The notes beneath the pieces were generated by a model. It was not told where the DNA came from and made no database searches. It worked only from the letters and a program-made list of their open reading frames with translations. From Nitrobacteraceae bacterium AZCC 1564 (lineage in GTDB: Bacteria; Pseudomonadota; Alphaproteobacteria; Rhizobiales; Xanthobacteraceae), in the NCBI GenBank assembly GCA_036924835.1, contig JBAGRR010000001.1, positions 1,302,001-1,366,000 of the forward strand: a DNA stretch of 64,000 bases. Reading direction: 5' to 3'. Made by a program: the position numbers and the translations under genes. Of the stretch, positions 27,847-35,973 are shown piece after piece (the first letter of the stretch is position 1; each line of letters starts with the position of its first letter).

Positions 27847-28817
27847 ATGATCCGCAGCATTTGCTTTTTCATATTTTTACTCTTTGCACCCCCTGCCTCA
27901 GCACAGCTCGCGGCTCCGGCGCCTGCTCAACCGGAATGGTATGACAGCGCGCTCCGTTTCATTCCTGATGGTTATGTGGGCGGTAGCGGCTATCGCTATA
28001 CCAGCACCGATGGCTCCGATGCCAAGGCGCTGACGGGTTACATTGCGGTCTACCCCAAAGGGGCCGACGATCCGAAAACGCCCGCAAGTACGTTCGATAC
28101 AGGTCATGTGCTGGTTGTGAAGCTTGGCCGCGTGGACGGCAAACTTACGGCGATGTCCGGCGAACTGCAGCGGCGGGATTCCAAACCCGGCAACGAAATC
28201 CCGCGCGAGCTTACCTCAGCGCATGACGAAGTCGATTATGACGCTTTGAATAGGGACTTGCTCGCCAAAGCCAAATCTCTTCCCTCAGGCACCATGCCAT
28301 GCGAGCTTCGAGGCTGGTCGGAGGACAAGGATCCCAAGGGCTTGAACGTGCGCGCTGAACCGAGCGTGAAAGCAAAAATCCTCGGCACGCTGCACCCTAC
28401 AACTTCAAGAAAAGCAACGCACCGGAAGGTGGCTGGCAGACGGAATTCGCCATTATTGGCTTCAGGGAGGGATGGTTTCTGATCGAAGGCGCCGAGCCGC
28501 CGGGCCAGGACTACGAAGCCGAGAACTATCCACGCAATCATCCCAAGCCTTACACCGGGCGCGGATGGGTCGCGGCCAACAAGGTCGGCGCGCAATTCGC
28601 AAATGGCAACACGCGCAAGGGCGGCCTCTATCAGGCTCCCCACACCGATGCCCAATGGACGGCTGCGCTGAACGAATCCGGCGGCGAGATCGGCGTCGAC
28701 GGCGGGCCGAAAAGGATTTTTGCATGCAGCGGATTCTGGGCCTTGGTGGAAAGCCACAACGGTGTCCGCGGTTGGTGGCGGCGCCTGTGCTCGAATCAGG
28801 CGACGAACTGCAGCTAA
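27847..28817 (+). pseudogene. Frameshifted gene for an exported SH3-domain protein
   Basis: MIRSICFFIFLLFAPPASA is a signal peptide. The first 182 or so codons read well and include LNVRAEPSVKAKILGTLHP, the start of a bacterial SH3 domain. One base is missing around 28393; beyond it the protein continues in the next frame as YNFKKSNAPEGGWQTEF, GWFLIEGAEPPGQDYEAENY, GRGWVAANKVG and FACSGFWALVES to TAA at 28815. Read with the frame restored the product has about 323 residues. A natural frameshift and a sequencing error are both possible. Confidence 0.75.
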
Positions 28818-28840
28818 CAGGAAGCTTTACTTCCACCGAT

Positions 28841-29149
28841 TCAGGCAGTCTTCAAAAATGGGGATCGCTTTCGTTCGCCGTCGCTGTCGATAAAGGCGGC
28901 ACCCAATCTGCCGTTCTCCGTCCAGATCATTTGGCAACGGCGATGGGCGCTCCCCACGGATGACAGGACCAGGAAGAACTCTTTCAGTCCAAACGCTGCG
29001 AGATGCTCCGAAAACTGCAGCGCCACGCCGATGTCGGAGACGTCGCGCATCTCGCAGTCTCTCTGCCAAGTGCCGTCGATCGCCAAAATCTTGACGGAGA
29101 TCCCACGCGCAAAATTGACACGAGGCACTCGTCGTCGCTCTTTCCGCAT
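28841..29149 (-). CDS. PilZ-domain protein (predicted cyclic di-GMP binder)
   Basis: 102 residues, a stand-alone PilZ domain. The N-terminal RKERRR motif supplies the Arg-rich c-di-GMP motif and DVSDIG (36-41) the D-x-S-x-x-G motif; a beta-barrel pattern continues to the end (RLGAAFIDSD). PilZ proteins link c-di-GMP to motility, exopolysaccharide or surface behaviour. No effector domain is attached, so it probably acts through a partner. It converges on the SH3 pseudogene. The ribosome binding site is weak. Confidence 0.85.
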   Translation of the reverse strand: MRKERRRVPRVNFARGISVKILAIDGTWQRDCEMRDVSDIGVALQFSEHLAAFGLKEFFLVLSSVGSAHRRCQMIWTENGRLGAAFIDSDGERKRSPFLKTA

Positions 29150-29380
29150 ATCAACAACACAAAGCGAGAAACCAAACGTTTCGCCTAAATTAGAGAGCGC
29201 GCTCTAAAATTCAGTAAACGTGACTGAGCCTTACATAGATAATGCGTGACTGACACAGGCCTAGATGTGAGCTTTCAGAAGGTTGTCTATCCAGTCCTGA
29301 GCGAAGAGGCTGAAGTTGTCGTAGCTTTAGCCAGTCCTCGGAGGGCCGAGAATGCGCCTCGCGATTGATACATAAAACCG

Positions 29381-29983
29381 TCAAACACGCCATCGATCGA
29401 TGATCGTATCCGTGTCGGAGATCTCAATCTGAACATCGAAGCGTCGCCGATAAAGCGAAAGCAACGCATCGTGGGCTTCATCCGATGAGCTGCACACCGC
29501 ATCCTCCGCGATGATCACGCGATATCCGTAGTCGACGGCCGCCAGAACCGAGGACAGCACGCAAACATCCGTTTCCGATCCGCTGACGATCAGCGTGTCG
29601 CACCCGCGGCCACGCAGCTCAGAATGCAGCCGGCCATCTGCGAAGGCTGAGTAGACTCTCTTGTCGAGCACTCCTGCAGGCGGAGCGAAACGTTCAAGTT
29701 CGGGCAGCAGATTCAGCAACCTCGGATCGAGCCTCTCGCGCGTGGCCTCTCGCCATTTCTTGTAATAGGTCGCCCAGGTGCCGGGCAGATCCGACGGACG
29801 CTGCGGGGTGATGAAGCGGGTGAAGACGGTCCGCTCAGGCGCGCACCCCACCAGATCTACGACGTTGGGTAAAACCCGCCCCATCCACGGCGCATACCAT
29901 GGTCCTTCACGCGAAAATATCCGCTGCATGTCGATGCATAAGTGCACCGCCTGCGACGGTATTTCCTGCGTCAATTCACCCAT
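29381..29983 (-). CDS. Isochorismatase-family hydrolase
   Basis: 200 residues of the cysteine hydrolase fold with a complete triad: Asp18 in CIDMQ, Lys108 in LDKRVYSAF, and Cys141 in SGSETDVCVLSS. The family includes isochorismatases, nicotinamidases and carbamoyl hydrolases; these motifs alone do not identify the substrate. AAGGGGC precedes the ATG. It stands alone, with an AD repeat about 110 bp upstream. Confidence 0.88.
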   Translation of the reverse strand: MGELTQEIPSQAVHLCIDMQRIFSREGPWYAPWMGRVLPNVVDLVGCAPERTVFTRFITPQRPSDLPGTWATYYKKWREATRERLDPRLLNLLPELERFAPPAGVLDKRVYSAFADGRLHSELRGRGCDTLIVSGSETDVCVLSSVLAAVDYGYRVIIAEDAVCSSSDEAHDALLSLYRRRFDVQIEISDTDTIIDRWRV

Positions 29984-30092
29984 TGATATGCCCCTTCATG
30001 ACCGGCCGATGACAAAACAGCCGCCTTGCCTGCCGGTTCCGTATCATCGGACCGAGCGAGACAAATTGCTGCGGATAAAGTTCATGCCGCGA

Positions 30093-30259
30093 CTAGTGTC
30101 CCGAATCGGAAGTTCGCCCCCTAATGCAGCACACCTCGTAGCGAACTTCGGATTCGAAAGGACACTAGCAACTCTATGATTCTAGTGTGGTTTAGGTTCA
30201 GAAGTTCGCTTAAAGGACTCGCCGAGAGAATGAAGCGAACTTCTGAACCACCACACTAG
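30093..30259 (+). repeat. Composite palindromic element, family AD (intact)
   Basis: A hairpin 30093-30168 (CTAGTGTCC ends), linker caactctatgatt, D hairpin 30182-30259 (arms GGTTCAGAAGTTCGC and complement, CTAGTGTGG ends). Same orientation as the copy at 33.6 kb. Confidence 0.92.
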
Positions 30260-30319
30260 GAAATCGGCTATATCGGCATGGGCCGGCCCAAATGGGGCAA
30301 GGGCACAGGAGGACAACAA

Positions 30320-30616
30320 ATGTCGGTTGACGGAAACTGGAAACTCACCATGAGCACGCCGATGGGCGACCGCGACGCAACGCTTTCGCTCAAAAGCAAC
30401 GGCGGCACGTTGACCGGCACCCAGGCGGCAGAAGGCAATGAGGGCGAGATCTTCGACGGCACGGTCAACGGTAACGACGTTGCTTGGAAGATTTCGATCA
30501 CCAGCCCGATGCCGCTGACGCTGGCGTTTACGGGAAAGGTCGAGGGCGACGCCATGTCCGGCGACATGGGCATCGGCCCGATGGGTAGCTTCCCGTTCAC
30601 TGGGACGCGGGCATAA
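30320..30616 (+). CDS. Small conserved protein of 98 residues
   Basis: MSVDGNWKLTMSTPMGDRDATLSLKSNGGTLTGT begins a beta-rich, glycine-rich single-domain protein with repeated GT and MG segments. Conserved short proteins of this pattern occur in Bradyrhizobiaceae with unknown function, sometimes annotated as lipocalin-like. AGGAGG lies 9 bases before ATG 30320; the 14-codon in-frame extension is rejected. No signal peptide. Confidence 0.8.
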   Translation: MSVDGNWKLTMSTPMGDRDATLSLKSNGGTLTGTQAAEGNEGEIFDGTVNGNDVAWKISITSPMPLTLAFTGKVEGDAMSGDMGIGPMGSFPFTGTRA

Positions 30617-30664
30617 CTTTGGAATGACAGCTTTCAGACGCCGCGTGTGTCGCGCGGTGTCTGC

Positions 30665-30991
30665 TCACCGTTTGCAACTCGCCTCTGCGCGGCGGCTGAA
30701 ATCGGCAATCTGGCTATCGATGGCGCTGACGTTCTTGGCCCGATTAGGGCCTGTGTCGCAGCGCGCAATGACTGCACGCTGCTCGGTCAGCGCAACAATA
30801 TGGCGGCGATATGCAGAACACTTGGCTGCCTCGGTGTCGTTCATAACCTTTTCAATCGCGGCCCGCGTCCGGCGGACATTCTGGTCCGCGGCCACATGAT
30901 CTTCGCGGCAATCCGCAACAGCCAATCCGACGCTACAAGCAAGCAGCGTGATACCGGTCGCCAGCGCAGTCAGCAGCTTTGAGCGTTGCAT
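30665..30991 (-). CDS. Small exported protein of 108 residues, unknown function
   Basis: MQRSKLLTALATGITLLACSVGLAVA is a signal sequence, cleaved before DCRED. The mature part is helical (DQNVRRTRAAIEKVMNDTEAA, HIVALTEQRAVIARC) with several cysteines. GAGGGGGG precedes the ATG; an 11-codon in-frame extension is rejected. Probably periplasmic. Family not recognised. Confidence 0.7.
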   Translation of the reverse strand: MQRSKLLTALATGITLLACSVGLAVADCREDHVAADQNVRRTRAAIEKVMNDTEAAKCSAYRRHIVALTEQRAVIARCDTGPNRAKNVSAIDSQIADFSRRAEASCKR

Positions 30992-31094
30992 CCGGATCGC
31001 CCCCCTCAAGAGACCATACCGCACGCCCCTCCCTGCGAAGACAGGGAGAGGTCAGCCTCTTGCACGGCGCCTTATGCAAACGGCGCCATCGACA

Positions 31095-32747
31095 TCAACC
31101 CAGGTTCAACTCCTTGAAGAAGTCGTTGCCCTTGTCATCCATGATGATGAAGGCGGGGAAGTTCTCCACCTCGATACGCCAGATCGCTTCCATGCCGAGT
31201 TCAGGATACTCCACGACCTCTACCTTCTTGATGCAGTGCTCGGCGAGGTTCGCGGCCGAACCACCGATCGATCCGAGATAGAACCCGCCATACTTCTTAC
31301 AAGCATCACGCACCTGCGCCGAGCGGTTGCCCTTCGCGAGCATGACCATCGAGCCGCCTGCGGCCTGGAATTGATCGACGAACGAGTCCATGCGGCCGGC
31401 CGTTGTCGGACCGAACGCACCGGACGCATAGCCTTCCGGCGTCTTGGCGGGACCTGCGTAATACACCGGATGGTTCTTGAAATAATCAGGCAGGGGCTCG
31501 CCTTTCTCCAAGCGCTCCCGCAGCTTGGCATGCGCCGCATCGCGCGCCACGATCATGGTGCCGGTCAGCGATAGCCGCGTCTTAGTTGGATATTTGGTTA
31601 GCGTGGCAAGAATGTCCTTCATCGGCTGGTTGAGGTCGATCTTCACCACCTCACCGCCAAGCGCATTCTCAACCTCGGGCAGATACTTCGCCGGATTGTG
31701 CTCCAGCTCCTCGAGGTACACGCCGTCCTTGGTGATCTTGCCTAGAACCTGACGATCTGCCGCGCATGAGACGCCGAGACCAATCGGCAGTGACGCGCCG
31801 TGGCGCGGCAGCCGGATCACGCGCACGTCGTGACAGAAATACTTTCCGCCGAATTGCGCCCCGACGCCCAAGGACTGGGTCATCTTGTGGATTTCCTGCT
31901 CCATCTCGAGATCGCGGAAAGCATTGCCGTCCGGCGAGCCGTGGGTAGGGAGTTCATCGAGATAACGGGCGGAAGCCAGCTTGACGGTCTTCATGCAAAG
32001 CTCGGCCGAAGTGCCGCCTATGACAATGGCGAGGTGATAAGGCGGACAGGCCGCGGTCCCGAGCGTCAGCACCTTCTCCTTGATAAAGGCGTGCAGACGA
32101 TCTTTGGTCAACAGCGACGGCGTGCCCTGAAACAGGAAGCTCTTGTTGGCCGAACCGCCGCCCTTCGCCATGAACATGAACTTGTAGGCGTCATCGCCTT
32201 CCGCGTAGATCTCGCACTGCGCGGGCATGTTGTTGGCGGTGTTCTTTTCCTCGAACATGGAGAGTGGGGCGACCTGCGAGTAACGCAGATTACGGCGCAG
32301 ATAGGCATCGCGAGCGCCCTCGCTCAAGGCGGCTTCGTCGTCGCCTTCGGTGATGACGTTGGCGCCCTTCTTGCCCATTATGATCGCGGTGCCGGTGTCC
32401 TGGCACATCGGCAGAATGCCGCCGGCCGCGATATTGGCATTCTTCAGGAAGTCGAAAGCGACGAACTTATCGTTGTCACTCGCCTCAGGGTCATCGAGGA
32501 TTTTACGCAGCTGGGCGAGATGGCCCGGCCGCAGATAGTGATTGATGTCCCCGAACGCGGCTTCCGACAGGGCACGCAATGCTTCGCGCGATACCACCAG
32601 CATGTCCCTGCCAAGCAGCTTCTCGACACGGACACCGTCGCTGGAAATCTTGCGATAAGGCGTTTTGTCGGGGCCGAGCGGAAACAGCGGAGTGTGCTTA
32701 TAGGGCGGAACGGCTTTCGGCGTCGGAATGGCAGTGGGGGCGTTCAT
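31095..32747 (-). CDS. fumA: Class I (Fe-S) fumarate hydratase
   Basis: 550 residues, the size of one-chain class I fumarases. Cluster-ligand regions are visible: [30 protein letters not shown] and GVSCAADRQ. The C-terminal domain has [21 protein letters not shown] and [29 protein letters not shown]. It interconverts fumarate and malate using an oxygen-sensitive 4Fe-4S cluster. The start [11 protein letters not shown] fits best; only a weak ribosome binding site precedes it and an in-frame start 14 codons upstream is possible. Class II FumC was not seen in the window. Confidence 0.93.
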   Translation of the reverse strand: MNAPTAIPTPKAVPPYKHTPLFPLGPDKTPYRKISSDGVRVEKLLGRDMLVVSREALRALSEAAFGDINHYLRPGHLAQLRKILDDPEASDNDKFVAFDFLKNANIAAGGILPMCQDTGTAIIMGKKGANVITEGDDEAALSEGARDAYLRRNLRYSQVAPLSMFEEKNTANNMPAQCEIYAEGDDAYKFMFMAKGGGSANKSFLFQGTPSLLTKDRLHAFIKEKVLTLGTAACPPYHLAIVIGGTSAELCMKTVKLASARYLDELPTHGSPDGNAFRDLEMEQEIHKMTQSLGVGAQFGGKYFCHDVRVIRLPRHGASLPIGLGVSCAADRQVLGKITKDGVYLEELEHNPAKYLPEVENALGGEVVKIDLNQPMKDILATLTKYPTKTRLSLTGTMIVARDAAHAKLRERLEKGEPLPDYFKNHPVYYAGPAKTPEGYASGAFGPTTAGRMDSFVDQFQAAGGSMVMLAKGNRSAQVRDACKKYGGFYLGSIGGSAANLAEHCIKKVEVVEYPELGMEAIWRIEVENFPAFIIMDDKGNDFFKELNLG

Positions 32748-32928
32748 GAGAATACTCGTGCGTTGAGGCCGAAAGCGCCCTGTTTTCAACGACTAAGGCT
32801 GAAACAGCAGCACCGCCGGGACTGTCTTTGAACCGTTCTAATGCCTTTTCCGACAAAGGAAAGATGTTCGAAGGGCTTGCAGGGCGGCTGTGCACCGTGG
32901 GGGGGGGGACGCATGAGCCGGCGCGGAA

Positions 32929-33045
32929 ATGACAGCCCAAACCGGAATCACGGCCATGAATTCCGCTTCGCGTAAGCCCGCCGCGCCAGGGGTGCTGGGC
33001 CTCTCCATCGTCCTTATCGCCCTCGCCGCGGTGGCGTTATCCTGA
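32929..33045 (+). CDS. Possible 38-residue single-helix membrane peptide
   Basis: A short frame ends in a hydrophobic stretch (GVLGLSIVLIALAAVALS); ATGs at 32929 and 32956 are both in frame. The ribosome binding site is weak. A run of ten G bases (32899-32908) lies about 20 bp upstream. Small single-helix peptides occur in this group of bacteria, but this one is uncertain. Confidence 0.3.
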   Translation: MTAQTGITAMNSASRKPAAPGVLGLSIVLIALAAVALS

Positions 33046-33145
33046 AGTCCCTTCCCTCCCATAAGCGAGAAGCAATAGATCAACCGGATTGGCTAACCTT
33101 GCGCAAAAACCGCTCACCGGTTTCAATGGCCCAGGGGGAAGACAC

Positions 33146-33628
33146 ATGACATTCCGTCTATCGATTTTCAGAACCTCGACATTCGTCATCGCCGCATTTC
33201 TGGCTGTTGCCATTATGGGCAGCAGCCCTGCGCGTGCCGACCGCTGCGATGACCTTGCCAAACAGCTCGCTGCGCAAATCACGGGCCTCAAAATCGGTAA
33301 GACAGTTGCGGGTGTGATCTATCTTGAACATCCGGCAGTCACGCAGGCGTCACTCGGCTGCTCAAGCCGCAATCGCACCAACGACGTATTCGCGTCCACC
33401 GACAAAAGGAAGCCGGCACCGGAGTTCTATGACTTCATCGCAGCGGCCGCCGCGCAAGTGTTCACGATTCCAAAGCCCGATGCGCTGAAGGGTGCGCAGC
33501 GCTGCGTGAAGCGCACCAATATCATTCGCGGCTACAACATCTCGTCGCGTTATCGCCGCCTCGACATCTATTGCACCGTCGCCAAAAGCGGGGTGCGGAT
33601 CACGATGGCCCGTGAGAAGGATGGCTAG
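33146..33628 (+). CDS. Exported protein of 160 residues, unknown function
   Basis: A signal peptide (roughly residues 1-30, TSTFVIAAFLAVAIMGSSPARA) precedes a mature domain starting DRCDDLAKQLAAQITGL. Cys residues in DRCDD, LGCSS, QRCVK and IYCTV could form two disulfides. AGGGGGAAG precedes the ATG at 33146; the 19-codon extension is rejected. No known family. Probably periplasmic. Confidence 0.72.
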   Translation: MTFRLSIFRTSTFVIAAFLAVAIMGSSPARADRCDDLAKQLAAQITGLKIGKTVAGVIYLEHPAVTQASLGCSSRNRTNDVFASTDKRKPAPEFYDFIAAAAAQVFTIPKPDALKGAQRCVKRTNIIRGYNISSRYRRLDIYCTVAKSGVRITMAREKDG

Positions 33629-33648
33629 CGCGATCGCCCCGCATCCTC

Positions 33649-33815
33649 CTAGTGTCCCGAATCCAAAGTTCGCCTCATCGTGCAGCGCGCTCCGTAGCGA
33701 ACTTTGGATTCGAGAGGACACTAGTAAATCCATGATTCTAGTGTGGTTCAGGTTCAGAAGTTTGCTGGAAGGACTCGCGGGAAAAATCAGGCGAACTTCT
33801 GGACCACCACACTAG
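33649..33815 (+). repeat. Composite palindromic element, family AD (intact)
   Basis: A hairpin 33649-33724, linker taaatccatgatt, D hairpin 33738-33815. It fills the gap between two convergent genes; its right CTAG ends 3 bases before the stop of the VOC gene. Confidence 0.92.
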
Positions 33816-33818
33816 TTC

Positions 33819-34202
33819 TTATTGATACTTCTTGTCTCGCTCCAGCAACTCCACCGAAACGCCCTGTGGGCCGCGGATGAAGCAGATGCGGATTCCAGGG
33901 CGAAGGGTGTGCGGCTCTTTGGTGAATTCGACGCCCTTTCCCTTCAATTCAGTCGCGACCGCATCGATGTCCTTGACCGACAGCCCGATGTGATCGAGCC
34001 CCTGATAAGGCGTCACCGGCGCGGCGTTGACCCCGTCGCCGGGAGTCACGGGCGCGATGAACACGTCGGCGCCGCCAAGCTTGAGGTCGATACGTCCGGG
34101 GCTACGCACGATTTCCGCGCCCAGCATTTGCTCGAACCACTTCGCCGTTGCCTCCGGATCGGGGCTGCGCAAGTGAACATGGTCCCAAGTAAATGATGGC
34201 AT
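33819..34202 (-). CDS. VOC (glyoxalase/bleomycin-resistance superfamily) protein
   Basis: 127 residues. One vicinal-oxygen-chelate domain: DHVHLRSPDPEATAKWFEQMLGAE, GLDHIGLSVKDIDAVATELKGKGVEF and GPQGVSVELLE, with metal-type residues His8 or His10 and the terminal Glu. The substrate is undetermined (epimerase, lyase or dioxygenase types share the fold). AAGGAG precedes the ATG at 34202. A long in-frame N-terminal extension is spurious because it reads through a REP palindrome. Confidence 0.85.
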   Translation of the reverse strand: MPSFTWDHVHLRSPDPEATAKWFEQMLGAEIVRSPGRIDLKLGGADVFIAPVTPGDGVNAAPVTPYQGLDHIGLSVKDIDAVATELKGKGVEFTKEPHTLRPGIRICFIRGPQGVSVELLERDKKYQ

Positions 34203-34245
34203 CGGCGTTTCTCCTTGTTTGTCGGTAGCATAAGAGGAAACGCAA

Positions 34246-34268
34246 ATGGCCGGGTCAAGCCCGGCCAT
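34246..34268. repeat. ATGGCCGGG-type REP palindrome
   Basis: ATGGCCGGG / CCCGGCCAT, 9-bp perfect arms with a 5-nt loop. This palindrome is common in Bradyrhizobiaceae and, when translated, gives the familiar false peptide MAGLDPAI, which is seen here on the reverse strand. Confidence 0.75.
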
Positions 34269-34308
34269 GACAAAGTGGGGAATGCCCCTCATGGTACGAA
34301 ACGAAGGG

Positions 34309-34653
34309 TTAGGCCGCGACGCAGCTCTTGACATAAACCCGGCGAGCGGCACCGCGGAGCTTCTGATCGATGGCCTGCTGCAGGCAGTCAACGCGCGCCC
34401 GCGCCACGCACAACTGCATCTGATCCCGCGCCTGAGACTTGTTAAGGTGCTTTGCAGCAACCGTCTGCCGGCACGTCTCACGCTTGCCGACGCGCACTGG
34501 CGTCTTGCCATCCGTCGGGACAGCATAGGCAAGCTTGGTAATGCCTTCCGGAGACCCCGAAGCAACAGCGCTCGGAAGCGGGTTCTGGGAAATGGCACCG
34601 TAGATCGCTGCCCCTAACAGGGCGGCGTAAATGGCGGGGGTTACGATACGCAT
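34309..34653 (-). CDS. Exported protein of 114 residues, unknown function
   Basis: An N-terminal hydrophobic segment (MRIVTPAIYAALLGAAIYGA) acts as a signal or anchor. The mature part has SPEGITKLAYAVPTDGKTP and four cysteines (ETCRQ, LCVAR, DCLQQ, SCVAA) that may pair. CAGGAGGA immediately precedes the ATG, which fixes the start. Probably periplasmic; function unknown. Confidence 0.73.
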   Translation of the reverse strand: MRIVTPAIYAALLGAAIYGAISQNPLPSAVASGSPEGITKLAYAVPTDGKTPVRVGKRETCRQTVAAKHLNKSQARDQMQLCVARARVDCLQQAIDQKLRGAARRVYVKSCVAA

Positions 34654-34778
34654 CGATCCTCCTGCATTTATGGGCGATCGTCAGACCAGACAGGGCGAAT
34701 GCGACATCAATGCGGCAAGCGGGGTCGATCGGAACCCGTCCGCCACGATTCAGTTCTCCCATTATAGGGAGAAAACCA

Positions 34779-35219
34779 ATGCAGTCCAAGCTGTTGCACG
34801 ATTCCGATGGCCAACGGACCTTCGCGGTCATCCTCTCCACCGGTGAGGAGATCATGACATGCCTCAAGCAATTCGTCACGCAACAGAAGATTACAGCGGC
34901 ACAAATCAGCGCTATTGGCGCGCTCAGCGATGTCGTGCTGCTCTACTTCGACTGGGACAAGAAAGGTTACATGAAGATCCCGATACGCGAGCAGGTCGAA
35001 GTCGCCTCCCTGCTCGGCGACGTCGCGGAGGCCGACGGCAAGCCCGCTATCCATCTTCACATTGTGGTCGGAAAACGCGACGGACAAGCCATGGCGGGAC
35101 ATCTCGGCGAGGCACACGTACGTCCGACCCTAGAGGCGATCATCACTGAGAGTCCCGCGCACTTACGGAAACAGCACGATCCAGAATCAGGGCTCGCGCT
35201 GATCCGGATCGACGCCTGA
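34779..35219 (+). CDS. PPC-domain (DUF296) protein
   Basis: 146 residues, one PPC/DUF296 domain: TFAVILSTGEEIMTCLKQFV, a hydrophobic core AAQISAIGALSDVVL, and a metal-type cluster HLHIVVGKRDGQAMAGHL. In plants the domain accompanies AT-hooks; stand-alone bacterial forms are trimeric, and some bind metal. AGGGAGAAAACC precedes ATG 34779. It converges on the cupin gene with an AD repeat between. Confidence 0.85.
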   Translation: MQSKLLHDSDGQRTFAVILSTGEEIMTCLKQFVTQQKITAAQISAIGALSDVVLLYFDWDKKGYMKIPIREQVEVASLLGDVAEADGKPAIHLHIVVGKRDGQAMAGHLGEAHVRPTLEAIITESPAHLRKQHDPESGLALIRIDA

Positions 35220-35222
35220 GAC

Positions 35223-35388
35223 CTAGCGTGGTGGTTCAGAAGTTCGCTCCATCTTTCCGCGCGTCCTTCCAGCGAACTTCTGAACCTGGACCACACCAGA
35301 ATCCATGTATTGCGAGTGTCCTTTCGAATCCAAAGTTCGCAACGGAGCACGCCGCATTGTGCGGCGAACTTTGGATTCGGGACACTAG
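35223..35388 (-). repeat. Composite palindromic element, family AD, inverted
   Basis: Inverted D (35223-35299), linker aatccatgtattg, inverted A (35313-35388). The loops match the reverse complements of the copies at 30.1 and 33.7 kb. The right CTAG forms the stop codon of the cupin gene on the reverse strand. Confidence 0.9.
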
Positions 35389-35792
35389 CCGCTCACAGGT
35401 TCATTGTATTGCGCATCGGTCACCTGTTCGAGCCAGGTGGCCGCGCTTCCGTTCTCGGACTCTTGCATCGCAAGGTGGGTCATCATCGTGGTCGGCGCCG
35501 CGCCATGCCAGTGCTTCTCACCTGGTGGAATCCACACGACATCGCCCGGGCGAATCTCACGCACCGGGCCGCCCTCCGTCTGGATGCGGCCGCATCCTGC
35601 AAGCACGTACAGCGTCTGTCCGAGCGGATGGGTGTGCCATGCCGTGCGCGCACCAGGCTCAAACGTCACACGCGCGGCGTTCAGCCGCGCCGGCTGTGGT
35701 GCTTCAATCACTGGATCCTGCCAGACCGTGCCGGTGAAATAACTCGCGGGCGCGCGGCGGGTCGGCACTGAGCCGGATGGCGTGATCTTCAT
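35385..35792 (-). CDS. Cupin-fold protein
   Basis: 135 residues. RmlC-like cupin with both motifs: PGARTAWHTHPLGQTLYVLAGCGRIQ (His cluster) and GDVVWIPPGEKHWHGAAP. Small cupins of this type (often annotated as YhhW/quercetinase-like or carboxymuconolactone-associated) bind one metal; the substrate is unknown. AAGGAG precedes ATG 35792. The stop is TAG in the terminal CTAG of the neighbouring AD repeat, so the last codon of the frame is fixed by the insertion. Confidence 0.85.
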   Translation of the reverse strand: MKITPSGSVPTRRAPASYFTGTVWQDPVIEAPQPARLNAARVTFEPGARTAWHTHPLGQTLYVLAGCGRIQTEGGPVREIRPGDVVWIPPGEKHWHGAAPTTMMTHLAMQESENGSAATWLEQVTDAQYNEPVSG

Positions 35793-35896
35793 GACAATCT
35801 CCTTCAGGCGAACAAGGGCGGCATTATCCGGCCCAACGAGCGCTTTGATCAATCAAAGTCAAGACAGCCTCAATTCACGTTCAGTGGAAGCGCAAT

Positions 35897-35973
35897 CGTA
35901 GTGGTCCGATTCTAATGTTCGCATCACGAATACGCGGCAAGCAGGATAGCGAACGTCAAATCCGCTCCACTAG
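35897..35973 (+). repeat. Single hairpin, B/C hybrid
   Basis: The left arm is B-type (GTGGTCCGATTCTAATGTTCGC), the loop and right arm are C-type (GCGAACGTCAAATCC, CTCCACTAG). B and C share TTCGCATC at the junction, as expected for a deletion between the two halves of a BC unit. The left end reads CGTA instead of CTAG. The right CTAG contains the stop codon of the GST gene. Confidence 0.75.

Noticed and set aside
29189-29380. Possible insertion-sequence remnant next to the isochorismatase gene
   Set aside because: A reverse-strand peptide (MYQSRGAFSALRG) looks odd, but no inverted repeats or transposase motif could be found.
31800-32831. Long open frame (343 codons) opposite the fumarase gene
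   Set aside because: Antisense shadow of a confident enzyme gene.
34203-34598. N-terminal extension of the VOC protein, with MAGLDPAI
   Set aside because: This peptide is the usual false translation of a GGCCGGG REP palindrome, and the true start has AAGGAG at 34202.
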